64,000 bases of DNA from Parachlorella kessleri (lineage: Eukaryota > Chlorophyta > Trebouxiophyceae > Chlorellales > Chlorellaceae): NCBI GenBank assembly GCA_001598975.1, contig BBXU01001780.1:1-64000 (forward strand). The letters run 5' to 3'. This document shows, piece after piece, positions 23,101 through 32,900 of this stretch. The notes below the pieces were generated by a model. It made no database searches and was not told the DNA's origin. It was given only the letters and a program-made list of their open reading frames with translations. Positions within the stretch are counted from its first letter, which is position 1. Each line of letters opens with the position of its first letter. A program made the translations under genes and the position numbers.

Positions 23101-24702
23101 CTTGCCGCTCTGCCAGACACTCCACACTTTCCCGCCCTCCGCGCAGCCTGGAGTGGCCAGATCTTCCTGTGGGGCGCCGCCGGCCTCCTGCTGGCCGTGG
23201 ACCTCACGCTGGTGGCCATGCTGCGCTATGCCTGCCGCGGCAGCCAGCCCATGCTGTCCTCCGGCGAGCGCCGGCTGGCCTCCTGGATGAAGGCCGAGCT
23301 GCTGCTCATCCCCATACGCATGATCCTGTTCCTCTGCTCGCTGCTGTACAGCACCACCGTCTTCCTGGCGTGGCAGGTATGGGCAGGGGCGTTGTGGGCG
23401 CGGGAGGGTGCCTGTTGTGGCTGCCTGGTCGTGTCTAGGCAGACACTGAGCCTGCTTTCTGTAGGCATGCTCGGTTGCTGGTGGATGTGATGGCGGCTGA
23501 AGGTGCTGCGGTGCGCTAGTTAATGGTGCAGTGTGCCTGCGAGAGGTGCGGTGGACGTGCGTGCTGCCGCCGCGGCCTGCTCCTTCCTGCTGCTGCTGTG
23601 CTGCATGTGCAACATCCCATCCGACCCCTATGGGAGTAAAATTGCCTATCTATGGCCATGGAATGCGCTCTCTCCCTTGTTGGCGCAGTTTGGAGCCAAG
23701 TCTTGTTGGTTCTCCGGCGACAACTTCCTGTGGTATGCAGTGTAAGTGGCGGGGCTGCGACCACCAGCTTCTGCTCCAACGCATGTCACCCACCGTGTCA
23801 TGCTGACATTGGTGTCTGGCCATCATGCCGTCCCACACGTCACAGTCTGCACAGTAGCCAGTGGTCCAGGAGCGACTTCAGCGCATGTACCAGCCATTGA
23901 GTCAGGCACCTGCTCCTTACACCCGCCCGCCTCAGTTCCCATCCTAACGTGGCTGCTGCACCCCTGGGCTGCAGGGAGGGTCTCCCCTGGTGGATGGGCC
24001 TTGTCCTTGGCTCGGTCCTTCTGCTCTGGGTCTCGCTGGTGACCATCCCTGCCTACTCCCTGGCAGTGCATGCAACCCGGCACGAGGACCCTCCCAACCA
24101 GGTAGGTCCCATCGCACGGTATATACAACAGCACAACTCCATCTGGAGGGGGCCGTAACGACTTGCATGTCCACAGGGTCAGGCAATGGGAGCAGCTGCG
24201 CGGCTGCATGTCGGGTGGGCTCATGTTGAGGGGCCCTGCATGAAGCTGACCTGGCTTGTTGATGAAAAGATGCGGTTCTGGAGGTATGTAGTGAGATGGG
24301 GACACGTCGCTCGGCTCACCAGACCATTGAGCCTCCCCGAATTTCCTTCCCAGGCATCGGGGTCCGTGTGTGGTGTTCCCATATTTCCCATCTGCTGCAG
24401 GGGAGCCTAGACTGTGGAGGTCGCGGCGTCAGCGTGTTTTTAGCATTCACTTACACTTGACCTGGAAATCTGCATACCTGCTTACCCACATCTTTCACTT
24501 TCTGCAGGTGGAAGACCTGACCCCCGTGGCCCGGAGCCTGCTGCACCAGATGACGCTGGCCCACCAGGCTTCCCACATACGCAGCCAGGCCGAGCTGGGA
24601 GCACTGCATGAAGAAAACCTGCGGCTGCGGAGGCTGCTCAGTGCGGCCACCAGCACCGGCAGCCCTCCAAACCTGTCAGAAGGGGTTGAGGGGGGGGCCT
24701 GA
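17124..24702 (+). CDS. MLO: MLO-family seven-transmembrane protein with enlarged loops
   Basis: Fifteen exons: 17124-17198, 17355-17396, 17546-17599, 17866-17959, 18269-18369, 18664-18932, 19319-19913, 20440-20541, 21224-21927, 22247-22354, 22600-22763, 23147-23376, 23689-23741, 23975-24101, 24508-24702; 970 residues. MLO proteins are plasma-membrane proteins linked to calcium signalling. Family marks: LEVPTYTIAL before TM1, EALQKLVQELTLLGLISLIL (TM2), HLWIFLIAIFHVTTSIVMII (TM3), FDFVKHMLLCLERDASRIVG before TM4, then FGAKSCW and TM7 near residues 870-895. The first loop (about 325 residues, many Cys) and the loop between TM3 and TM4 (about 310, low complexity) are several times longer than in land plants. 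The C-terminus is a coiled coil (HEENLRLRRLL); no clear calmodulin-binding site was seen. Exon 3/4 joins are the least certain. Confidence 0.87.
23014..23112 (+). pseudogene. Decayed tandem copy of MLO exon 12 within intron 11
   Basis: Starts after its own 'ccgcag' acceptor with the same CCTGGAG as the real exon at 23147. It shares GGCGCCGCCGGCCTC and a GCTATGC.TGCCGC block with that exon in the same order, and the two copies start 133 bases apart. Read in the phase of intron 11 it hits TGA at 23037-23039, where the real exon has TGG. The remaining frame still codes a hydrophobic stretch. It looks like an exon duplicate lost by mutation; a poison alternative exon is the other reading. Confidence 0.75.
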
Positions 24703-25375
24703 AAGCTAGACCGGACCTGTGGCTTTGGCACGCGGCCTTTGGTCCTCAGGCCACCAACAGGCTTGGGCTGACAACCCACCTGCTGTACTGCATCTTGTTG
24801 AGGCTTACCCAAAAGCTGTGGGGTGTGGAACACCTTCCGGTAGCGCTGTGGGCACTCGTCCCAAGCATTTCCCAGCGTTCACGTATCTTATGGGCTCTCA
24901 CGCCTTGCTGCTGACCAAACTTGCGCATATTTCTCTTGCTCTGCCTTTCTGAATGCTTCTATTGTGTATGCTTCCCTCTTCTGAAGCCTTCATTGCTCTA
25001 TCTTGGTGCCAGGCTCTGTGTGCGTGCTGCTGCCATCTGTTGCCTTACCTGTGCTACGGAACTCTTGGCATCATGGGATGCCTGCCTGGGGACTTACCTG
25101 ATCTGTATGCCTCTCAGCACGGTAAATAGTTCAATGTAGATGTGGACAACATCCCCTTTGCAGTTCGCGCCCTTTCCGCGCCCTGGCTGCACTGCCACGC
25201 AGCCTTCAAACGCGGTGGCGTTTCCCGTAGTCCCGTAGGGAATGCATTGTAGAGGTGCTGTAGTATAGCGTACTACCCTTAAGTCTTTTCTGAATCAAGC
25301 CTGCTCATGCAAGCTGGCCTCTGAGCCCATGCTCTGAGCCTCCCTGCCAGCCTCTTCCGCAGCACATATTCCGAT
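24703..25375. other. Intergenic region MLO / F-box-PP2 copy 1
   Basis: About 0.7 kb with the MLO 3' UTR and promoter of the next gene. No TGTAA was seen within it and no exon is supportable. Confidence 0.4.
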
Positions 25376-26471
25376 ATGGATGTGCTGACAGAGGACTGCA
25401 TGGAACAGATTGCAGGTTACTTGCTCGACGAGAGGGACCTTGCGTGCCTCCGCTGCACCTGCAAGTGCTGGGCAGCTATACTGGAAAGCCCTCAAATATG
25501 GAGCACATTGGTTGCAAACCGGTTTGGAGCAGAGGCCGTCCCCAACGACGCGATGTTGGCTGAGACGGTTTACAAGCGGCTGGCTAAGCTGCAGAGGCCT
25601 GTCCATGATGGGAAGGTGGTCTGGCTGAATAGCCAATACATGCAAGGTGCGATGCAAGGGTTAGTGGGGCCGCAGCCAGTGATTTTTGCAACCCTTTCTT
25701 AGGGTCGCCTTTGTGAGCGAGGGCAGTCTCACTGCAGCACAAATAATCCCGGCCAGCTTGTAAGCGCCTCGCAGTACAGATGAGGTTCTAAATTATAATA
25801 CGTCACCCTGCTCCGTATCACATGCACTTGCACGTGCTCTAACAATGCTATTTTGAGGTTCATGGACTAGGTACACATTCGTTCTAGCACTGAGCACCTT
25901 CCCCTAGCGGATCGGGAGCCCTCGTGGCTCACGCTGGGTTTGTTTGCGTGCAGTCACAGAGGCAGCTGGCAGTGTTGCCGACCGGGTGGTCCAACTCAAC
26001 AGCGTCTGCTGGCTGGAGCTGGTCACCACCATCTCAGGGGTGCTGCCTGGCCGCTACCAGGCTCGCTTCTGCCTCAAGTTCCTGCCGCAGTGGTGGACAG
26101 ACGAGCTGCGCATCACCGCGACCCCCTCGGAGGGCTGTGGGCAGCCCACAAGCCGCCTGTACACCTGGCAGCAGCTCCGTGATGCAATAGGGCCAGCTGG
26201 GGTGTGGGTGCAGCTCTCAACAGGGACATTCACCATGACTAGCCCTGGCTCAGTAGAGGTCAGGCTGGATGCTCATTCGGGCTCCTGGAAGCGAGACATG
26301 CTCTTTGATGTGGCTCAGCTGGTGCGCGAACAGGGGCCAGTGGGTCGCAGCTGGAGGCAGCACGCGCAGCAGCAGCAGCAGCAAGGCTCCCAGGACACTG
26401 AGCCTGCTGCGGGGCAGGGTTTGCTGGATGCGGTGCGCCAGGGTCTTCAGGAGGCTTGTCACATGCAGTAA
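25376..26471 (+). CDS. F-box/PP2-like (Nictaba-type) protein, copy 1
   Basis: Two exons, 25376-25646 and 25954-26471, giving 262 residues. Residues 1-45 form an F-box (MDVLTEDCMEQIAGYL then CLRCTCKCWAAIL and the P.IW motif), expected to bind SKP1 of an SCF ubiquitin ligase. Exon 2 codes a phloem-protein-2-like domain: VVQLNSVCWLELVTTI, GVLPGRYQARFCLKF, GVWVQLSTGTFTM and VEVRLDAHSGSWKRDMLFD, the usual order in land-plant PP2-B proteins, where the domain is lectin-like. A short Gln run precedes the C-terminus. The intron is GT-AG in phase 1. A second copy lies directly downstream. Substrate or sugar partner cannot be told from sequence. Confidence 0.85.
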
Positions 26472-26863
26472 GCAGAGGCGCGGGGTATTTGGTCAACACC
26501 TGGTTTAAGGGCTAAATGCAGACTCGAAAGCAAGTGCATGTGGTTAGCGGATTGCTCAACTTTGCGGTATACCATATATCGAAGGGAGTACAAGCGGCAG
26601 CAGGTCAAAGTGGAACCATACGTCATTGACGAATGCACGCTGCGGGAAAGGTTAGAGCCGCTAATGATGATGCCCCATGTCCTGCTTTTGTTGTTTGTAG
26701 CTTGAGCTAATGGTGGGTGATCGTTTATGAGCTCCTTTTTCTGGCCATTGTGAGACCGGCTGTGCAAACTGGTCTTCTTTGCCTGCCACTCCTATTACAT
26801 CATTTAGCTTACATCATTTAGGTTGCAGCGAGCTTGGTGCAACCCGATGAGCAGCCAGTGGCA

Positions 26864-27279
26864 GCAGAGGCTGTGCACCCAGCATAGAGCGGGACGCACC
26901 AGCGGCAATGCAGAATGTGAAACTGCAGGTGTTGCTCTTCCCAGAATCGAACCCTGGCGTGTTCCACTAGGACAACAAGGTTAAAAGCCACTGGCAGCAT
27001 AAGAATCATGGCCCCCCTCCTGCATGCCTTGCTAGATGCCATCGGACCTGTCTGTTGCAATCAGGGCATCAGCTTCTTGCTGGGATGTCAGTTGCTGCGC
27101 TGTTACTGCTTAGCACACAACTAAAACTTGTGTAGCAAGTATGGGTGGGAAACAAGCACCAGCGCAAAGAGATACATCCAGGATTCGCATTTCAAAAGGA
27201 GCAGCTCTTTGCCATCGCAGTGAGCAACATCTGGATTGCCGCTGGTGTGTCCCGCTTACACTGGGTGCACAGCCTCTGC
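26864..27279. repeat. Inverted repeat pair in the F-box-PP2 spacer
   Basis: Arms 26864-26909 and 27235-27279 are reverse complements over about 45 bases with a few mismatches (shared core GCCGCTGGTG and GGGTGCACAGCCTCTGC). Similarity fades outward over another 50 or so bases. The second duplicated unit lacks most of this stretch, so the inverted pair probably arose after the duplication, or was lost from the other copy. Confidence 0.75.
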
Positions 27280-27714
27280 AAAGAGATTCATCAAGAGGAA
27301 CTACCCCTGCCCTCATGCAACTGCATGAAAGAGCTGACAGCATGCTTTGCCCTTGCTCGCCAATGCCAGCCTATTAGTACTCCCGGACATCCACTGGACA
27401 ATATCTGGACATTGCCTGGATCCCAACCTTTCCTACTCCAAAAACCTGTGCCTATGGTGGGCCACGCACTGAGCACGTCTGCTTGCTAATATTGCAAGTT
27501 GCACGGGGCTCGATGACTGGCTTGATCATGGCCTGGCAGGTTGGGTGCGTTTGCAACACACTGTCTGGGCCTGGAATGTACGTGAGAGGGGAGATCTCTT
27601 CTCCAGGAGGCATGCCTAGGCAGTCACTGGGAGGAAACGGGCGCCAGACGCCAGGCTGGCAGCGGCGCGAACTTGCAAGGAGGCATGCCTAGTAACGCGT
27701 TCTAACGTACTCTC

Positions 27715-27736
27715 CTCTCTCTCTCTCTCTCTCTCT
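27715..27736. repeat. (CT)11 microsatellite before F-box-PP2 copy 2
   Basis: Pure CT run about 50 bases upstream of the ATG at 27789, in the likely 5' UTR or core promoter. Confidence 0.85.
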
Positions 27737-27788
27737 TCCCGCATCTTCTCCGTTCACCCACAGCGCGCCTCTGGCGCGATCCGATCCG

Positions 27789-28747
27789 ATGGGTAATAGC
27801 AGCAGCAAGCAGCAGCCTACTACACTAACTTTGGCCATGAACGTGCTGACAGATGACTGCATGAAAGATCATGCGAGCCTCCTGCTGTCTCATCATCCAG
27901 ACACCGCGTCCATCCGCTGCACCTGCAAGCGTTGCGCAAATAGATACAAAACCCCTCAGGAGTGGCAAACCTTGTTGGCACTTTGGTTTGGAGAAGAGGC
28001 CGTCCCTGACGATGTCACAGAGGCTGAGACGGTGTACAGAAGGCTGGCCAAGCTGCAGTGGCCTGTCCACGCCGGGAAGGTGGTGTGGCTGGATAGCAAG
28101 GTAAGACTTGCAAGGTAAGACGGTGGACGGGCAGCGCTTAGTTCCTTCAGCATCGACCTTCCAAAGCCGGCATCCCGGGGGCGCTCTCAGTCTCACTGCA
28201 GCAGGACAGTGCTGGCACCCTGTCCTGTATTATGAAGTATTTATGAAGTCTAGTTTGCTCAAGCCATTTGGGACTTCAAGTACTCCTCACATTCTCTATC
28301 CAACACTCTTGACCTTTCCCCACTGGACACGGCGCCCTAGGTCACACGCTACATTGTTTGTATGCAGTCACGAAGGCAGCCGGCAGCGTCGCCAAACAAG
28401 TGGTCCGACTCAACAGGGTCTGCTGGCTGGAGCTGGCCTCCACAATCAAAGGGGTGCAGCCTGGCCACTACCAGGCTCGCTACCGGCTCAAGTTAGTGCC
28501 AGGGTGTCAGATGGACAAGCTGCGCATCACCGCAACCCCCTCGGAGGGCTGTGGGCAGCCCACAAGCCGCCGGTACACCTGGAAGCGGCTCCGCGGTGCG
28601 GTGGGACCGGCTGGGGTGTGGGTGCAGCTCACAACCGGGACGTTCACAGTGACGAGCCCTGGCTCGGTGGAGGTCCGGCTGGACGCTCACTCAGACTCCT
28701 GGAAGCGACACATTCTTGTCGATGTGGCTCAGCTGGTGCGCGTGTAG
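27789..28747 (+). CDS. F-box/PP2-like protein, copy 2 (diverged, possibly decaying)
   Basis: Paralogue of the gene at 25376. F-box exon 27789-28100; PP2 exon up to TAG at 28745-28747. The N-terminus gained MGNSSSKQ, a myristoylation-like start; the ATG matching copy 1 is at 27837. The F-box is weaker (MNVLTDDCMKDHASLLL). The PP2 part keeps VCWLELASTI, GHYQARYRLKL and GVWVQLTTGTFTV. The acceptor equivalent to copy 1 (before 28368) puts the PP2 frame out of phase with both available donors. Only a join from 28100 to an 'aag' acceptor before 28376 restores it, giving 227 residues. The C-terminal tail of copy 1 is cut by a stop after LVRV, leaving a CCG/CAG repeat untranslated. Functional with re-splicing, or a young pseudogene. 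Confidence 0.6.
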
Positions 28748-28780
28748 GGTCCAGTGGGCCGCAACTGGACGCCACAAGCG

Positions 28781-28803
28781 CCGCCGCCGCCGCCGCCGCC
28801 GCC

Positions 28804-28836
<33 letters not shown>

Positions 28837-28855
28837 GCAGCAGCAGCAGCAGCAG
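28781..28855. repeat. (CCG)n / (CAG)n compound microsatellite
   Basis: Trinucleotide run just after the stop of copy 2, at the place where copy 1 codes its short Gln run. It would code Pro/Gln tracts if the stop were not there. Confidence 0.85.
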
Positions 28856-29918
28856 GGGAGAGGTGTCTAGGACGCTAAGCCTGCTGCGGGGCAGGGTTGC
28901 TGCAGTGCACAAGGGTCTTCGGGAGGCCATTCAATGCTTTTGGCAGAGGAATGGGCGGGTCGGTCTACTGTTTGGGGGACTATTGTCAGATTTGGAGCCG
29001 CTGCACGATGGTGCACGGGGATATGCAGTTGTCCTCGACATTGTGGTGTACATAAATTGTAGAGTGCAAGTGGCAAGTGGGCAGCGGGGACTTGCGTGTG
29101 TTGAAAACCAAAGGGCACATTGCAATAAAGGGTTGACGGGGCTAGGGGCCGTGTCCTACTTTTATATGTTGCTTGAGCTAGTGGTGGTTCTTCGCCGTCA
29201 GCTCCGGGCCTCTGGCCTCTGAGACAAGTTGTTATTGTAGTCGGTCGTTTTGATATTGTTGTTGCCTTCCTTTGATATTATTATTCCAGATTGCTTCGAG
29301 GTTGGTGCAAACTATGGGGCTGCCACTGCAGAACGGGATGATGGTCCACTTGATGTATGCCTACTTAGTTGTCTTTGTCAGCGGTAACCTGAAAGGTCAT
29401 TGGTCTCATGTTGGGATGTCAGTTACTTTTCTGTCACTACTTAGAGCAGTTGATGCTCGGGAGAGAGTAAGCTTCCTCAGACATATGTTTGAGGAAACAA
29501 GCCTCGACACATAGCGTTTTAGAGGTGGGGATCAGCATTGCCAACTCCTGCTCGAATGCAATCGCGCGTTTAAACTGCCAGCCTGCTCTGCACTTGCATG
29601 ATCTCCATTGCCAGTCTATCAGTACCCCCGACCATCCGGTGGACAAATGGTCTCCCTTGAGGCTAACCCCGGAACATGACTGCATCCAGCCCCGTTAGCC
29701 CCTATAGACCCGTTACCACAGGTCACTCCTACCTCTCCTCACTTTGCAAGGCCAACATTGGAAACAGTAGTGTTTTCTGCCTCTCGTCTTCTAGCGCCCG
29801 TTAGTCACCGGTTACGTCAGCGCATATTGATGTCTTCCTCTTGGGGGATCCTTCTTATCTGGACCTTCTCCGTTGGGTGATCTACCTGTGTCCCCCATGT
29901 GACAGTCACGCAGACAAG

Positions 29919-32900
29919 ATGAGCTCTGCGGACACTTCCGTAGTTGAAGCTGTTCGCAGCCACCTGGAGGCAGTGCGGCTGCAACTAGAGCTTCTCACGG
30001 ATCCGAACCTCGATTCATGGCACTATTTGGTGCGTGTTTGCCTGTGGTGCCTGGTGCTGTCCAGGCTGTTGCACCAGCTGTTGCTGGCCATGTGCCTGGT
30101 TCCACACGGAGACAACTACCCAGTTACCTCACATCTAGCCTTCTTAGAAATTTGTTTGTCGCCCCTGCCACTTGATCACACCTGCCTATGTATTGCCTGC
30201 AGCCACCTGAGCGGCCTGCGTCTCCCAAGGAGCTCCCAGGATGGTTGGGGTCACACCCAGACGAGGTGTCGGAGCTGGCAGCCCTGCTCCACGAGGCAGC
30301 GCCCAGACTGGGCCTGACTGGGGTGCAGCGGCCGCCGCCAAAGGCACTGCCACGGCGGCCCTCATACGAGGTGTCACAGAGCATGAAGGACCGCGTGAAG
30401 AACGCTGTTCCTGTGCCCATAGGTTGGTTGCCAGGGGTCCAGTGCTGTCGCAGTGAGCTGTAATTGCAAAGAGCCTTGCACTGCTGTTTACCCTCCCACT
30501 GTCATATTCTTTTAAAACCCCTGACATTGCATGATAGCCATGGAAACTGTTGTCATGTCCACGTCAAGTCGGCTGTCTGCCAGGTTTGTACCTAAATTGA
30601 AGGCGTTGCAATGTCCTTGCAATGCAGGCAGCGGCCTGATAGATTGGTCACGGCTGTCAGCAGTGGTGTCCAGTGAGCTGATCAAGCTGGAGGACTCGCC
30701 CCCGCATGCTTTCATGCAGCCACACCTTCTCTCGCGCCCTGCAACAGCTGGCAGCGAGTTTTTGGAGATCAACTCAGGCGGGCGCGTCATGTTCTGTCTC
30801 TTCAAGCCAGCACCGCCAACGCCTCCTTCTTCCAGGGCCAGCTCACCTGTCAAGCTGCCCAGATCGCAGAGCCAGCAGCAGCAGCAGCAGGAGGCTGGTG
30901 CGGCGCTGTCCGCCGTTGCATCGGCGGTGTCAGCAGGCTGCGTCATGGCTGCTGCATCCGCCATTATTGCGGACTGTACCGCAGCTGGCACAGCAGCAGT
31001 AACTGCCGATGCTGCGGACTGCCCCTCGCCACGAACCGCCGCAGCTGCTTTGCAAGATGGCGTGACAGCGCTGTCGGCGTCAGCAGCAGCGGTTATACAG
31101 GCTGTGAGCCCAGGGCTGCCGCCGTCAAGCAAGCAGCCCGAACAGTGTGTGGTCGTGAAGTTTCTGCCCTCCCGCCTGCTGACACAGTCAGAGCAGTTCG
31201 CCAATGAGTTGACGCGGCATGTTGGCATCTGCGCCCCTGAGACCCGCATCCTACGCCAGCATGTAAGTGTAAGAGTGTGCGCAACCAGTCATATAATTGC
31301 TGGTCATGAGCTGGGATGCGCACTCCAGGCATGACAGTGGGCCTCTTCCCCTGGTGGTTTTGACTCGACTTCATACACTTAGTGGGCTGGCACAAAACAT
31401 TTAGCTGCCATCCTACCAGCTCCCTGCAATACCCTTCCAGCAGCTAGTTGCGCAATATGCCTACTGTTGTTGGCTGCAGGGTTTCACGGCGGATGAGTGG
31501 CAGAGTGCGCTAGAGGCAGCAGTGCTTGTCAGGTGAGAACTTCACGATTAGCCCTGTTTGGAGCGAGTGGGATGCCATTTGAGGCCCTACTACCCGTTCA
31601 GTGTGGGGCTGTCGACTGTGTAGTGACCAGTGCTTTCCATGTACAGCCCCACACGCGCACCTTCAGACTGAATTTGTGGTGCTTCGAGTACTGTGCCCTG
31701 CCAGTAGCACCCCCTTCCTTCCGGCGTGTCCCACCACTTGCTCGACGTCGCGCTGCTGCACGCTTGTCGCCTTTCTGGTGCAGGGAGCGCTACCCGGACC
31801 TCCATGAGGAGATGAGCCGCTCAAACTGCATGCTGGCCATGGAGTTTGTGCCCGGCAAGGTGTTGTTCAAGTCGCGGGAGGCCTGGACACCCGAGCACCT
31901 CACACGCACGATGGAGGACCTGGGCAGGTGGGTGGTGCCAGCACTCCTGCACGCTTTGCGGCTGTTAGGAGGCGCACGTATGCTGCCTGGCCTGGCTGCC
32001 CGCTGGTGCTTCAGTGCAAAGAGCGAAGGGAGTAACTTGCTCGCCAGTAGTAAGCCAAAGCCGTTGACGGGACCATGGATTGCAAGCAGGCGTGTGCATT
32101 ATGGAGAGATGGAGGACTTGGAGGAATGTCTACCCAGAACAGCCTGAACATGTATTGTTTTGACCCTGGTTATTCAGCGCACCAATGTTTCAGCTAAAGC
32201 TGCAGGCTTAAGCTGGCATGCTGCACACTGGCACGCTGCCTCCCTTTCGGTTTTGCACGCTGAGGCGACCATGCTGCCCTTCTTGCTCCTCTTCAGGCTG
32301 TTTTTGCTGGACATGCTGCTGGGCAACTGTGACCGGTTGCCCTGCGAGGAGCTGGGCTGGCGCGGCAACCCAGAGAATGTGATGTATGCTCTAGCGGGAC
32401 CTTGGGCCAGCAGGCTTGTGGCCATTGACGCGGTTGTCAGCCGGCGGCCACCCGGGGGCCTGATGTGTGCAGAGGTGAGTAGATGGTGGTGACAGCGGGG
32501 TGATCACAGCTGCAGCCTGTACAAAGGTGCGCCGGCTGCACACTGGGAGAAACGGGGCAGGTTATTGGTAGGTGCCAGTAGTTGTTCTTGCGCTTCTGAC
32601 AATGCCTTGTGTTCCTTTCAGAGGTTGCAGGTTTCATGTGACCGTGCCTGACCTCTCCAACCAAGCTTCACTGCCAGGTTTTGTTTCTATTGAAGTAGGT
32701 GAACCTGCGGGCCCTCCAGTTGATGTTCAGTAGGTGCGCATGCAGAGAAGCACAAAATCTATTCACCGCTTTCCTCACTGCTTGCCAGGATGCGGCCTGC
32801 GAGAAGGTGGCTGAGCTGGCCCTGAACGACCTCACCATGGCGGGCACGGTGCTGCGGGAGGCGGTGGGTTGCAGCCGCGTGGCGGTGGCTGCGGCTGACA

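Larger units (their letters stand above)
26472..29700. repeat. Tandem segmental duplication containing the two F-box-PP2 genes
   Basis: Similarity continues past the coding parts. GCTTGAGCTA.TGGTGG near 26700 recurs near 29170, a GGTTGGTGCAA-type block near 26830 recurs near 29300, and CCAG.CTAT.AGTAC.CCCG near 27368 recurs near 29612. The unit is therefore about 2.3-2.5 kb. The offset falls from about 2470 to 2245 where the inverted-repeat stretch is missing from unit 2. No gene is seen in 28748-29918 apart from this. Confidence 0.7.

Noticed and set aside
24177..24283. Possible extra MLO exon with good splice sites
   Set aside because: It ends in phase 2 and would bring the last exon to an immediate stop; joining exon 14 directly to 24508 keeps the frame.
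26930..26965. tRNA-like T-loop (GGTTCGATTC on the minus strand)
   Set aside because: The T-stem does not pair properly and no matching D-arm, anticodon arm or acceptor stem was found; the sequence belongs to the inverted-repeat stretch.
28108..28878. 256-residue open frame over F-box-PP2 copy 2
   Set aside because: It is the out-of-frame reading of the PP2 exon and the CCG/CAG repeat (poly-Ala tail); the PP2 motifs are in another frame.
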